Shown here: in pieces, positions 26,814 through 36,000 of the stretch
How positions within the stretch are numbered: the stretch's first letter is position 1
Layout of the letters: every line of letters starts with the position of its first letter
Origin: Massilia niastensis DSM 21313
GTDB taxonomy: Bacteria; Pseudomonadota; Gammaproteobacteria; Burkholderiales; Burkholderiaceae_D
Direction of reading: 5' to 3'
DNA: 64,000 bases
NCBI RefSeq assembly: GCF_000382345.1
Contig: NZ_KB908087.1
Coordinates: 62,001 to 126,000 of the forward strand
The notes under the pieces: generated by a model
Databases searched by the model: none
The model's input: the letters and a program-made list of their open reading frames with translations, nothing else
What the model was told of the DNA's origin: nothing
Position numbers and translations under genes: made by a program

Positions 26814-27306
26814 GCGCGCGATGTCCGCCGCCCACCTTGCCGCCTACGGCGCCGGACTGGCGCTGACGCTGTGCGCCTGCGCCTGGCTGACGCCGCGCGC
26901 CTGGTGGCGCCGTCCGAACCTGCGCGCCCTCGGCCTGCTCGCCGCGGGCACGGCCGCCCTCGGCGCCGCGCTGGCCGCGCTGTTCGTGGACGCCCCGGCA
27001 GCGCCGGCCGCACTGGCCGCCGCCCCGCCACCTTCCGCGCAGCCCGCGATCCCGGTCGCGGGCGCGCGCTACCGCACCCATGACGCCCTCAACCTGCGCG
27101 CCGCCGTCGGCGTCAACGCGCCACGGCTCGCGGTGGTGCCGGCCGGCAGCCGCATCGTCGCGACCGGGCGCAGCCAGGGCGACTGGTGGCAGGTGCGCGC
27201 CACGGTGGGCAGCAGGGACCTGGAAGGATGGGCCAGCAGCCTGTGGCTGCGCCGCGCCGACGAGCGTGTTCAGTCGTCCAGCGCCGGCAGCCGCATCGGG
27301 TTGTAG
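26806..27306 (+). CDS. SH3b-domain membrane protein
   Basis: 166 aa. Two N-terminal helices (about 8-25 and 38-60), a Pro/Ala linker and a bacterial SH3 domain (about 90-150, LNLRAAVGVNAPRLAVVPAG, GDWWQVRATVG, GWASSLWL). Bacterial SH3 domains often bind peptidoglycan peptides, which suits a protein coupled to SEDS/PBP genes. It overlaps the preceding stop by 8 bases (an ATG at 26821 is also possible) and its own end runs 37 bases into the convergent GNAT gene. Last gene of the first forward block. Confidence 0.78.
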   Translation: MPERAMSAAHLAAYGAGLALTLCACAWLTPRAWWRRPNLRALGLLAAGTAALGAALAALFVDAPAAPAALAAAPPPSAQPAIPVAGARYRTHDALNLRAAVGVNAPRLAVVPAGSRIVATGRSQGDWWQVRATVGSRDLEGWASSLWLRRADERVQSSSAGSRIGL

Positions 27307-27734
27307 TACAGGCCCTTGGCGAACTGCGTGGGCCCGACGCGCACGAAGCCGAAGGCCTCGTACACCGGCACCGCGTAGTTCGATGAATTGACGGTGAAGC
27401 CGCCGTCGCCGCCGGCGGCGATCGCCGCCTCGCGCGCCACTTCCCACAGCCGGCGCGCGATGCCGCGCCGGTGCCAGCGCTTGCCGACGAACAGGTGGAA
27501 CAAATGGCTGCGGTCGCGCACCGCGACGAAGCCGGCCAGCTCGCCCTCGACCACCGCCACATGGTAGACATGGCCGCGCGCCAGGAAGCCGCGCACGCCG
27601 ACCTCGTCGTTCTCGGCGAGGAAGGTGACGGCGCCTTCGCGCGGCGATTCATGCACGATGTACTCGCGCGCCAGTTCGCGCAGCAGTGCGGCCACGCCCG
27701 GGATATCGGCGGCGACGAGGGGTCGGATCTCCAT
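27270..27734 (-). CDS. GNAT-family N-acetyltransferase
   Basis: 154-aa single-domain acetyl-CoA transferase. Acetyl-CoA site is RWHRRGIARRLWEVA (R/Q-x-x-G-x-A type), following the VAVRDRSHLFHLFV strand; AVPVYEAFGF is motif B. Substrate unknown. The only leftward gene within the forward part of the central block, divergent from the MFS gene, with its end overlapping the SH3 gene by 37 bases. Probably not part of the kinase system. Confidence 0.9.
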   Translation of the reverse strand: MEIRPLVAADIPGVAALLRELAREYIVHESPREGAVTFLAENDEVGVRGFLARGHVYHVAVVEGELAGFVAVRDRSHLFHLFVGKRWHRRGIARRLWEVAREAAIAAGGDGGFTVNSSNYAVPVYEAFGFVRVGPTQFAKGLYYNPMRLPALDD

Positions 27735-27844
27735 AACCTGTACGAATAGTATGCATGGGAAAGCAACAATATATCACCCTTCTGATTTTCCGTAGGGCAA
27801 TATTCTTGACCGTTACCGCAGAGCATGCCTACACTGGCGGGAAC

Positions 27845-29098
27845 ATGTCGAACGCCAGCCCGACCACCCCGCTCGCCGGGTCCGCGCCGCGCCGCAAGGT
27901 AGCGCTGACCCGTCCGCTGCGCCATGCGCGCTACCGCAGCATCTGGCTGGCCAACCTGGTATCGAACCTGGGCACCTGGATCCAGACCTTCGCCGCGGCC
28001 TGGCTGGTGGCCTCGCTGTCGCAGTCGGCGGCGATCACCTCGCTGGTGCAGACCGCGACCTACGTGCCGGTGTTCCTGTTCGCGCTGTGCGCCGGCGTGG
28101 TCGCGGACGCGGTGCACCGGCCCAAGTTCCTGTTCTTCTGCAACCTGTTCATGGCCGTCTGCGCCGGCGCCATGGCCCTGCTGGCATGGACCGGCAAGGT
28201 CGCCAGCGGCCCGGTGCTCGCGATCACCTTCTGCCTCGGCATCGGCACCGCCTTCATCTGGCCGGCCTGGCAGGCGGCGATGTCCGGACTGGTCGAGCCC
28301 GAGGAAGTCGAGGCCGCCGCCACGCTCAACAATCTCTCCTATAACCTGTCGGCCGTGATCGGCCCCGCGCTGGGCGGCATCCTGTTCGGCTGGATCGGTC
28401 CCGGCGCGCTGTTCCTGGCCAATGCCCTGTCCTTCACCGGCCTGCTGGCGATCTACTGGCTGTGGTGGCGCGAACGCAGCCCGCAGGCGGCGCCGCGCGA
28501 AGGCTTCCGCGCACGCTTCCGCCACGGCCTGCGCTGCGCCCTCGGCTGTCCGCGCTACCGCCGCATCCTGCGCAACGTGTGCAGCGTCTTCTTCGCCACC
28601 ATCGCCTTCGCCAGCCTGCTGCCGGTGTTCGTGCGCGACGTGCTGCGCATGGAATCCGGCGTCTACGGCACCCTGATGGGCTGCCTGGGAGGCGGCGCCG
28701 TGGTCGCCGCCTTCTTCCTGCCGCACATCCGCGCCCGGGTCGACAAGACCGGCGTGCTGGCCGGGGCGCTGCTGGTGTACGGCGCGATGCTGCTGGCGAT
28801 GTCGTTCACGCGCGCGCTGGCGGTGCTGGTCCCGCTGATCCTGTGCGGCGGCATGGCCTGGTCGGCCACGGTGTCGACGCTGAATGCCGCCGCCCAGCTG
28901 TCCTTCCCGGCCGAGGTGCGGGCCCGCACCCTGTCGATCTACCTGTTCGTGATGTCCGGAGGCTATGTGGCCGGCAGCCTGTTCTGGGGCCGGGTCGCCG
29001 ATGCCTGGGGCATCCGGGCGGCCCTGGGCGCGGCGGGCGCCTGCGTGCTCGTCAACGCCCTGGTGCTGGCCACCGGCAGGCACGAAAACCCCCTCTAA
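27845..29098 (+). CDS. MFS transporter (EntS/DUF894-type)
   Basis: Major facilitator permease, 417 aa, 11-12 helices. The N-terminal LRHARYRSIWLANLVSNLGT and the GIGTAFIWPAWQAAMSGLV loop are typical of the EntS/Bcr-like exporter subgroup (MFS_3). Start at the ATG 27845, where the frame becomes protein-like; upstream codons to 27755 are open but atypical. Ends 62 bases before the phosphatase gene, so they may share a transcript. Substrate unknown. Confidence 0.88.
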   Translation: MSNASPTTPLAGSAPRRKVALTRPLRHARYRSIWLANLVSNLGTWIQTFAAAWLVASLSQSAAITSLVQTATYVPVFLFALCAGVVADAVHRPKFLFFCNLFMAVCAGAMALLAWTGKVASGPVLAITFCLGIGTAFIWPAWQAAMSGLVEPEEVEAAATLNNLSYNLSAVIGPALGGILFGWIGPGALFLANALSFTGLLAIYWLWWRERSPQAAPREGFRARFRHGLRCALGCPRYRRILRNVCSVFFATIAFASLLPVFVRDVLRMESGVYGTLMGCLGGGAVVAAFFLPHIRARVDKTGVLAGALLVYGAMLLAMSFTRALAVLVPLILCGGMAWSATVSTLNAAAQLSFPAEVRARTLSIYLFVMSGGYVAGSLFWGRVADAWGIRAALGAAGACVLVNALVLATGRHENPL

Positions 29099-29160
29099 TC
29101 CATGCTTCGAACCCGGGCGATCGGTAGTAAAGTGTCAGCATTATCCTGATTACCCTGCCA

Positions 29161-30147
29161 ATGTCGTCCGTACTCTCCGACTTCCATTTCGGGCCCCGTT
29201 TCGAGGTGGCCGTCCTCAGCCGCGTCGGAACGGGCGCGCAGACCCGCCTGGAAAACCAGGACAACTTCGTCGTCATCGATGTCGACGGTTGCGCCTGCCA
29301 CATGCTGGACCAGGTCCCGCACCGGCTCACCCTGCCCGACTGGCCGGCCGGTCACGGGCGGATCGCGGTGCTGGACGGGATGGGCGGGCATGGCCATGGA
29401 CGCGAAGCGGCGGAAGCGGTGGCGGCCGGGCTGCTGGCGGTGCCGGCCTGCACCGGCGGCGCCGAACTGGCGCGGCACCTGGATGCGCTGCATGCCCGCC
29501 TGCAGCGCCAGTTCCCCGAGAGCGACGGCCTGGCCCGCCCCGGCACCACCCTCACCCTGCTGGAACTGCCGCCCGGCACGGCGCCGCTGCTCTACCATGT
29601 CGGCGACTCGCGCCTGTACGAGCTCGGCCGGGAACGGGCGCTGCCCCTGACCGTCGACCATGTGCCGGCCACCGTCGCGGCGATGGCCGGCCGCATCGGC
29701 GAAGGCGACTGGCGGCGCCAGGTGCATGGCCAGCACGCACCGCAGATCTCCCAGGCCTTCATCCTCGGGAATGCGTTCGCGCACCCGGCCCGCCTGGACG
29801 ATCCGCTGTACGAGCTGACGCCGGCCAGGCTGCCATCCTGGCTGGGCCACCTGGCGGACCGGCGCGCGCTCACCCTGCATCCGGATTGCGCCTACCTGCT
29901 GGCCACCGACGGCTTCTGGTCCTGCGCCCATCCCGATGCCTTCGTGCGCCGCTGGCCCGGCCTGTTCGCGCACTGCGCGGACGCCGCCGCCATGGTCGAG
30001 AGCCTGTTCGCCGCGCTCGACCGCGAGCCGCCGCCGGGCCTGCAGCCCGACAACCTCACGGCCCTGGTGCTGCGTCCGGTCGCCCGTCATCCGGACGAAA
30101 CCGCCCTGCCGCTCGATGCGGCGCAAGTTCCACAAGGAAAAATTTAG
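29161..30147 (+). CDS. PP2C-family Ser/Thr protein phosphatase
   Basis: Metal-dependent phosphatase expected to reverse the two kinases of this region, 328 aa, cytoplasmic. PP2C motifs in order: ENQDNF (31-36), VLDGMGGHGHG (70-80, metal Asp72), GTTLTLLEL, YHVGDSRLY (Asp149), a TDGFWSC near 250 and DNLTALVL near 300. All metal-binding Asp residues are present. Compared with PstP/PppA there is no membrane anchor. It precedes the FHA gene by 96 bases on the same strand. Confidence 0.92.
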   Translation: MSSVLSDFHFGPRFEVAVLSRVGTGAQTRLENQDNFVVIDVDGCACHMLDQVPHRLTLPDWPAGHGRIAVLDGMGGHGHGREAAEAVAAGLLAVPACTGGAELARHLDALHARLQRQFPESDGLARPGTTLTLLELPPGTAPLLYHVGDSRLYELGRERALPLTVDHVPATVAAMAGRIGEGDWRRQVHGQHAPQISQAFILGNAFAHPARLDDPLYELTPARLPSWLGHLADRRALTLHPDCAYLLATDGFWSCAHPDAFVRRWPGLFAHCADAAAMVESLFAALDREPPPGLQPDNLTALVLRPVARHPDETALPLDAAQVPQGKI

Positions 30148-30243
30148 TGTTATCAATCAACAAACTCGGCGCGCCACGGATGACGCAAATAGCGTAAGCT
30201 AGCAACATTGCTGTATTGACTTTGTTTCCCCTGTCCCGCGCCC

Positions 30244-31767
30244 ATGAACCGTTGCCGCAACCCCGATCACCCGCATTGCACCGTCTGGGTCATGCCCGGC
30301 GAGGAAGCATGCGCCCACGGGCATCCGCAGCCGGCCGGGGTTGCCTCGGCCTCGCGCGAGGCCGGCAAGGGTTTGCCCTCGAGCTTCGACGCGATCACGG
30401 CCCTGCGCGGCAGGCGCGACACCGTCATCGGCCCGCCCGCCGCGGCGCCGATCCTGCAGCGCCCGCAACTGCACATCAGCGGCTTCGACCCGCGCACGGC
30501 CGGCGGACGCCAGGCCATCCGGCTGGAACTGCGCGGCATGCCGATGGACTGCGCCCCCGAGCTGCGCATGCTGGTGCACTCGGCGCTGCGCCTGCACGGC
30601 GGCGAAAGCTATGCCTTCCAGCGCACCTCGCGCGGCGACTGGCGGCCCCTGTTCCTGGAATTCTCTTCGCGCGGTCTGGAACACGGCCAGTACCGCATCG
30701 ACGTCGAGTTGCACAGCCGCCACCCGCATGCGCCGGAATCCGCCCGCACCTGGACCTGCTCGCCGGTGATCCTGGTGCCGCGCCAGGACGCCAGCCTGGG
30801 CGAGATCCACCAGACCTTCCTGGCCACGCACAAGAACGTGCGGGTCACGGCCGACGACGCCGGCATCGCGCGCGTCCACCTGCCCGCGGTGAGCGGCCGG
30901 CTCGACATCGACGTCAGCGCGCGCAACGCCTCGATCGCCCAGCTCGACCTGTCCGGCCAGTCCGGCCAGACCGGCAAGATCGACCTCGGTTTCTCGACCA
31001 TCGCCTGGGACGAGGACCTGATCGAGATCGACCTGCCGGCCGCCGCCAGGCCCCATCCCTGCCCCGCCGACCGTGCCTGCCTGGTGCATGCCGAGGCCGA
31101 CTCGGCGACCCAGCGCCACGTGCGCCTGTTCGCGCTGGACGAATGCGTGCTCGGGCGCTTCGAAGCGGCCGAACCGGAGGCCGACCTGCTGCTGGCCCAT
31201 CACGGCGAGCAGGGCGAGGACCGCGGCGGCCTCACCCGGCGCCTGTCGGGCCGCCATGCCCTCATCCGGCGCGGCCGCCACGGTTTCGAGATCGAGGATG
31301 TGTCGCGCTACGGCCTGCTGCTGGACGGCGTCTGGCCCGGCAAGCACGCGCCGGTGCCGCTACGGCTGGGCATGCGAATCGAATTGACGGCCAGCATCAA
31401 GGGCATCGTCAGCCTGGAAGTGACGGCCCTGCTGGCGCACGCGGTGGTGCTGCACCGGATCGACGCCGGCGCCCAGGCCGAGTGCTTCTACCTGATGGCG
31501 CCCGACGAGGCCCCGGCCGCAGCGGCGGCTGGCGCCATGCCGCGCGCCGCTGCCCTGCCCATGCTGTTCCATCGCGACGGCGGCTTCTGGCACCTCGATC
31601 GCGCGAGCGGCAAGGAAACGCCGCTGGCGCCCGGCAACGCTGCGCAACGCCTGGGCAGCCATGGCCAGCCCTGGCGCTTCACAGCCCAACCGTATCCGGA
31701 AACGCGCGTACACCGCCGCAGCCCCGGCGACCGCCGGAGCCACATCCACGCCGACCACGGCGCCTGA
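30244..31767 (+). CDS. FHA-domain protein with N-terminal zinc-ribbon-like motif
   Basis: 507 aa, cytoplasmic. N-terminal Cys/His cluster (Cys4, His9, Cys12, Cys23, with GH after it) resembles a one-knuckle zinc ribbon. Middle region (about 70-290) is beta-rich and unrecognised. FHA core at about 300-400: CVLGRFE, TRRLSGRHALIRRG and GFEIEDVSRYGLLLDG contain the Arg, Ser and His expected to contact phosphothreonine. A likely reader of kinase targets or scaffold for the complex. Starts at ATG 30244 after an AT-rich promoter-like spacer. Confidence 0.88.
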   Translation: MNRCRNPDHPHCTVWVMPGEEACAHGHPQPAGVASASREAGKGLPSSFDAITALRGRRDTVIGPPAAAPILQRPQLHISGFDPRTAGGRQAIRLELRGMPMDCAPELRMLVHSALRLHGGESYAFQRTSRGDWRPLFLEFSSRGLEHGQYRIDVELHSRHPHAPESARTWTCSPVILVPRQDASLGEIHQTFLATHKNVRVTADDAGIARVHLPAVSGRLDIDVSARNASIAQLDLSGQSGQTGKIDLGFSTIAWDEDLIEIDLPAAARPHPCPADRACLVHAEADSATQRHVRLFALDECVLGRFEAAEPEADLLLAHHGEQGEDRGGLTRRLSGRHALIRRGRHGFEIEDVSRYGLLLDGVWPGKHAPVPLRLGMRIELTASIKGIVSLEVTALLAHAVVLHRIDAGAQAECFYLMAPDEAPAAAAAGAMPRAAALPMLFHRDGGFWHLDRASGKETPLAPGNAAQRLGSHGQPWRFTAQPYPETRVHRRSPGDRRSHIHADHGA

Positions 31768-31771
31768 GGGA

Positions 31772-31873
31772 TCAGGGGCGCAGGACCAGGAAGATCAGTG
31801 CGGCGCCGGCCAGCAAGGCTGCTTGCAGGGCGAAGACGATGGCGGGAGCGCGCAGGTTCTCAGGAATTTTCAT
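31772..31873 (-). CDS. 33-residue single-pass membrane peptide
   Basis: Begins MKIPENLRAPAIVF and continues as one hydrophobic helix to the C-terminus (ends LVLRP). GAGGAT stands 6 bases before the ATG, and the frame ends four bases past the FHA gene stop, on the opposite strand. Composition, ribosome site and placement support a real small gene. Function unknown; it could belong to the membrane side of the kinase/SEDS system or be independent. Confidence 0.55.
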   Translation of the reverse strand: MKIPENLRAPAIVFALQAALLAGAALIFLVLRP

Positions 31874-31973
31874 GGCTCATCCTCGTGTAAGAGAGTGACA
31901 AACAACCCCATTCGAGAACTCCGAGTCTACTCCTGCTTGTCCCCTGTGTGCGCCCGTTAGTCCCGCGGCAGGC

Positions 31974-32864
31974 TCATTCGCGCCGCCACGATGGCGGCCA
32001 CGACGGCAGCGGAATGCGCTCGTTGTCGCCCGGCACCGGCACGAAGCGCTGGTCTTCCCAGTCGCGCGCCGCCTGCTCGATGCGCTCGCGGCTGGACGAG
32101 ACGAAGTTCCAGAAAATGAAACGCCGGCCGTCGAGCGGCGCGCCGCCGATGACGACGAAGCGCGCGCCGTCGGCCGTGCTGACCCGCACCGCCGCGCCCG
32201 GTTCGACCATCGCCATGTTGTTGTGCGGGACTTCCTCGCCGTCGACCTCGATGCTCCCGAAGGGCGCATACAGCGCGGTCTCTTGCGGCAGGCTGTCGAG
32301 TTCGATGGCGGCGCCGGGGTCGAGCTGGACGTCGAGATACAGGGTCTCGCCGAAGGTCGGCACCGGCGAGGTCTTGCCGAAGGCGCTGCCGACCAGCACC
32401 CGCACGGTGGCGCCGTCGAGAGTGAGCTCGGGGATCGCGCTGGCGGGGGTGTGGCTGAACGAGGGCGGCGCTTCCTCGTGTTCGCGCGGCAGCGCGGCCC
32501 ATAGCTGCAGGCCGTGGGTGCGGCGGGTCTTGTCGAGCAGGTCTTCGGGCGTGCGTTCGGAATGCGTGATGCCGCTGCCGGCCGTCATCCAGTTGATCGC
32601 GCCCGGTTCGATGCGCTGTTCGGTGCCGAGGCTGTCGCGGTGCATGATCGCGCCCTCGAACAGGTAGGTCACGGTGGCCAGGCCGATGTGCGGATGCGGG
32701 CGCACGTCATGGCGCGCGCCCGCCTGGGCCTCGACCGGCCCCATGTGATCGAAGAACAGGAAGGGCCCGACCGACTGGCGCGCCGCCGCCGGCAGGACGC
32801 GCCGCACGGTGAAGCCGCCGCCCAGGTCTTTGTCGTGTGATTTGAACAGGTGTGCAATGGCCAT
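31974..32864 (-). CDS. Pirin-family protein (1)
   Basis: Cupin-fold protein of 296 aa. The N-terminal metal-site motif PHPHIGLATVTYLFEG and the downstream HSERTPE give the His/Glu ligands typical of pirins, which often act as quercetin 2,3-dioxygenases or redox-sensing cofactors. It lies 30 bases after the hydrolase gene on the same strand. A second, distinct pirin follows azoR at 57.6 kb. Confidence 0.9.
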   Translation of the reverse strand: MAIAHLFKSHDKDLGGGFTVRRVLPAAARQSVGPFLFFDHMGPVEAQAGARHDVRPHPHIGLATVTYLFEGAIMHRDSLGTEQRIEPGAINWMTAGSGITHSERTPEDLLDKTRRTHGLQLWAALPREHEEAPPSFSHTPASAIPELTLDGATVRVLVGSAFGKTSPVPTFGETLYLDVQLDPGAAIELDSLPQETALYAPFGSIEVDGEEVPHNNMAMVEPGAAVRVSTADGARFVVIGGAPLDGRRFIFWNFVSSSRERIEQAARDWEDQRFVPVPGDNERIPLPSWPPSWRRE

Positions 32865-32894
32865 GGTCGTGGTCCTGGGGGAAATGACAAGGCC

Positions 32895-33725
32895 TTACTG
32901 TACACCAGCAGCCCCACTATCGTCATTCCCGCCATTGGCGGACGTGACGCGGCAAGCGAAGCTGGCCTGTCGCTTGGCGCCGGGCCGCAGGAAGCCTTCC
33001 ACGATGCCGCCAATCCGTTCCTTCAACTCTTCCGGCCCGCCATCGAACATATCGTCATGGCGCGCCTCCTTCAGGTCGACGATGCAGGCCCGGTACCTCC
33101 TCCTCTCCTCCTCGTCCGGCAGCACCCCGGGTTCCGCCCCCGTATCCGACGCCCGCAGCGACAGCACCCGCACCCGGTCCGACCGCGGCAGCGCCGCTCT
33201 CCGGTTATCCAGTGTGACCACCGCCGCTATTCCCGCCGGGTCGGTCGCCGCCAGCAGCGCCGAACTGTCCCCGCCGCGCGAGTGCCCGACCAGCACCACC
33301 TTGTCCCAGTCGTAGCCCGGATGCGTCCCTGCCAGCACGCCATGCACGAACCGGATCGTCGCGGCGCCGGTCCGCGCGAGTCCGGCGCGCTGGCGCACCA
33401 CGTCGCCGTCCGGATCGAACGTCGGATCCCCCGCCAGGTCCAGCCCGATGCTCGCCACCAGGTAGCCCTGCCGCGCAAGACGCCCGGCCAGGAAGCCGTA
33501 TTCGAGATGGCCGATCCCCAGGCCGGGACTGAGCAGCGCGACCGGGCAGCGCCGTGCCGGAGTACAGGCGGCGCCGGCCGGGAAATACAGGGCCACCGGC
33601 ACCGGCCGTGCACGGGCCTGGTCCAGCAGCACCATGCTGGCCGGCGCCGGCGCCGGGCCGGCCGCCACGATGGCCGGGCCCATCGACAGGGCAAGGGCGA
33701 ACGCCCCGATCGCGGTCACCCGCAT
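32895..33725 (-). CDS. Exported alpha/beta hydrolase
   Basis: 276 aa with a signal peptide (ALALSMGPAIVAAG). The nucleophile elbow is LVGHSRGGDSS; an Asp follows and the C-terminal ARHDDMFDG supplies the His. This fits chlorophyllase/PAF-acetylhydrolase-like or dienelactone-hydrolase-like enzymes acting in the periplasm. AAGGAGAT precedes the ATG by 4 bases. It follows the kinase-SUMF1 gene by 23 bases on the same strand and may be transcribed with it. Confidence 0.85.
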   Translation of the reverse strand: MRVTAIGAFALALSMGPAIVAAGPAPAPASMVLLDQARARPVPVALYFPAGAACTPARRCPVALLSPGLGIGHLEYGFLAGRLARQGYLVASIGLDLAGDPTFDPDGDVVRQRAGLARTGAATIRFVHGVLAGTHPGYDWDKVVLVGHSRGGDSSALLAATDPAGIAAVVTLDNRRAALPRSDRVRVLSLRASDTGAEPGVLPDEEERRRYRACIVDLKEARHDDMFDGGPEELKERIGGIVEGFLRPGAKRQASFACRVTSANGGNDDSGAAGVQ

Positions 33726-33748
33726 GGCATCTCCTTCATGGATGGGAA

Positions 33749-35992
33749 TTACATCAGCTCGCGCACGACGCGCAAGCCCACGATGTCGTTCGACAGGACG
33801 GCCGAGAAACCGTTGCGCAGCGCCGAGCGCAGGTAGCGCGGATTGTAGAGCCAGGAACCGCCGCGCAGGATGCGCCGCGCCTGGTCGCCGCCCAGTTCCC
33901 AGGCGCTGCCGTCGCCCGGGGCGCCTTCGTAGTTGTCGTGCACCACGTCCTGCACCCATTCCCAGACATTGCCGTGCATGTCGTACAGGCCCCAGGGATT
34001 CGGCGGGAAGCTGCCGGCCGGCGTGGTGCCGCCCCGGTATTCGCCGCGCGGGCCGCCGTTGTAGGTGAAGCTGCCGTCGTAGTTGGCCTGTCCGGTGTCG
34101 ATCGTGTCGCCGCAGCTGAAGGCGGTCTGGGTCCCGGCGCGACAGGCGTATTCCCATTCCGCCTCGCTCGGCAGGCGGTAGCGCTTGCCGGTCGCTGCGC
34201 TCAGCCATTGCACGTACTTCAGTGCGTCGAACCAGGTCACGCCCACCACCGGGTGCGCATCGGTCTGCGGGAAGCCGGGCGCGGCCCAGTTGACCTCGCC
34301 GGCCGGCTGCCAGCCGGTGGCCTGCACGAAGTCGCGCCATTCGCCCACCGTGACCGGATAGCGTCCCAGCGCGAACGGCCGCTCGATGCCGACCCAATGC
34401 TGGGGCGTCTCGCGCGCCAGCCAGTTCTTCTGGGCCCCGGCCGCCATCGCAATGCGGCGCTCGTGCTCCGGTGAGCCCATCTGGAAGCGGCCGGTCGGGA
34501 CCAGGACCAGGGCCGGCGCGCTGCCGCTGGCGTCCAGGAAGGCGTCGCGCAGCACGCCATTGCTGTCGGCGACCGGACTGGCCGGCGTCGGCAGCATGAC
34601 CTGCAGCTCGGCCGCGCTGCGCGCCGCCTGTTCCTCGCGCGCGCGCTTCTGTTCGAGCAGGTAGGCCGCGGCGGCCTTGGCCTGCGCCGCCTTGCGCTGC
34701 GCTTCCTCCTGCGCCAGCCGCGCCTTGGCCGCCTCTTCGTCGCGCCTGGCCAATAGTTGCTGGCGCAGCGTTTCCTTGCGCGCCAGCCTGGCCTCCTCGG
34801 CGGCGGCGCGTTCGCGGCGCTGCTGTTCGCGCAGCTGTTCGCGGCGCTGGTGCTCGACCACGGCCTGAGCGGCGGCCGCCGCCTCGGCCTCGAGCTTGCG
34901 CCGCGCCGCCTGTTCGCGCGCCGCCTGTTCCTGCTGCGCACGCTGCGCCGCTTCCTGTGCCGCCCGTTCCTCGGGCGACGGCCCGGCGGCCGCCAGCAGG
35001 CTCTCGAGCAGGGCGCGCACGCTGGCCGGGCGCGCGGCGGCATCGCGCGCGAAGCCCGCCTGCAGCACCGCCCACTGGCGCTCGCCCAGCGCCTGCGGGC
35101 GCGCCGGCCTGCCAGCCGCCTCGAACGGCAGCGCGCCTTCCAGCATCTGGTAGATCATGACCGAGACCGCGTAGACGTCCAGCGCCGGCTCCGGCTGGCG
35201 CTCGCCGTTCGAGGCTTCCGGGGCGCGGTAGCCGGCCGTGCCGGAAGACCCCGGCGCTTCCAGCGGCGAGGCGGCGCCGCTGGCGCGTGCGCGCGCGGCG
35301 ATGCCGAAGTCGAGCAGCTTGACCTCGCCCTTGCGGGTGACGAACACGTTGCCGGGCTTGATGTCGCGGTGCACCAGGCGGTGCCGCTCCCAGGCATAGT
35401 CGAGGGCCGCGGCCACCGGCGCCAGCAGGGTCGTCACGCGCTCCAGGGACAGCCGCCCTTCGCGCGCCAGCACGCTGTCCAGGTCTTCGCCTCCGAGGTA
35501 TTCCATGATGATGAAATAGCTGGCGGTGGCCGGGTCCTGCGCCCATTCGTAGACGCGCACGATATGCTCGTGGGCCAGCCGGCGCGCGCGCGTCGCTTCC
35601 TGGATCAGGAGCTTGGCGTGGCTCGCCGCCTGGGTCATCTGGGGCGACAGGATCTTCAGCGCGACCTGGGCGCTGTGCCCGAGCTCCGCGTGGGTCGCCA
35701 GGTCGGTCGCCTGCCATACCTGGCCCATGCCGCCATGCGCGACCAGGCGCTCCAGGCGGTAGCGGCGGTTCTGCGGGCCGACTTCCTGCCCGGCCATCAG
35801 GCCGATCTCGGTGCCGGGACGGACAGGTTCGGGCGCCGCCGGTGCGGCCTGCGCCGGTGGCGCGGAACCTTCCTCGGGCGAGTAGGCGGCGTCCAGGATC
35901 GCGTTCTTGCGCAGGTCGAATTCGTGCCGGCTCAGCAGGCCATCCTCGTGCAGCGCGCGCAGCTCGCGGATCTTGTCGATGGCGTTTTGCAT
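33749..35992 (-). CDS. Ser/Thr protein kinase fused to SUMF1/FGE-like domain
   Basis: 747 aa. Order: N-terminal SHOCT-like helix pair (1-38, LRALHEDGLLSRHEFDLRK); kinase domain about 78-325 with VAHGGMGQVW, Lys113, Glu132, VHRDIKPGN (Asp210) and DFG (228-230); a charged coiled coil of about 120 residues (about 340-460); and a SUMF1/FGE-sulfatase-type domain about 495-745 (RFQMGSPEHE, YRLPSEAEWEYACRAGTQT, MHGNVWEW, RILRGGSW, LRVVRE). No membrane segment. Kinase-SUMF1 fusions occur in cyanobacteria and myxobacteria. The SUMF1 part is probably a binding module. Starts 8 bases after the SPFH gene stop. Confidence 0.92.
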   Translation of the reverse strand: MQNAIDKIRELRALHEDGLLSRHEFDLRKNAILDAAYSPEEGSAPPAQAAPAAPEPVRPGTEIGLMAGQEVGPQNRRYRLERLVAHGGMGQVWQATDLATHAELGHSAQVALKILSPQMTQAASHAKLLIQEATRARRLAHEHIVRVYEWAQDPATASYFIIMEYLGGEDLDSVLAREGRLSLERVTTLLAPVAAALDYAWERHRLVHRDIKPGNVFVTRKGEVKLLDFGIAARARASGAASPLEAPGSSGTAGYRAPEASNGERQPEPALDVYAVSVMIYQMLEGALPFEAAGRPARPQALGERQWAVLQAGFARDAAARPASVRALLESLLAAAGPSPEERAAQEAAQRAQQEQAAREQAARRKLEAEAAAAAQAVVEHQRREQLREQQRRERAAAEEARLARKETLRQQLLARRDEEAAKARLAQEEAQRKAAQAKAAAAYLLEQKRAREEQAARSAAELQVMLPTPASPVADSNGVLRDAFLDASGSAPALVLVPTGRFQMGSPEHERRIAMAAGAQKNWLARETPQHWVGIERPFALGRYPVTVGEWRDFVQATGWQPAGEVNWAAPGFPQTDAHPVVGVTWFDALKYVQWLSAATGKRYRLPSEAEWEYACRAGTQTAFSCGDTIDTGQANYDGSFTYNGGPRGEYRGGTTPAGSFPPNPWGLYDMHGNVWEWVQDVVHDNYEGAPGDGSAWELGGDQARRILRGGSWLYNPRYLRSALRNGFSAVLSNDIVGLRVVRELM

Positions 35993-36000
35993 CGTCAGCG

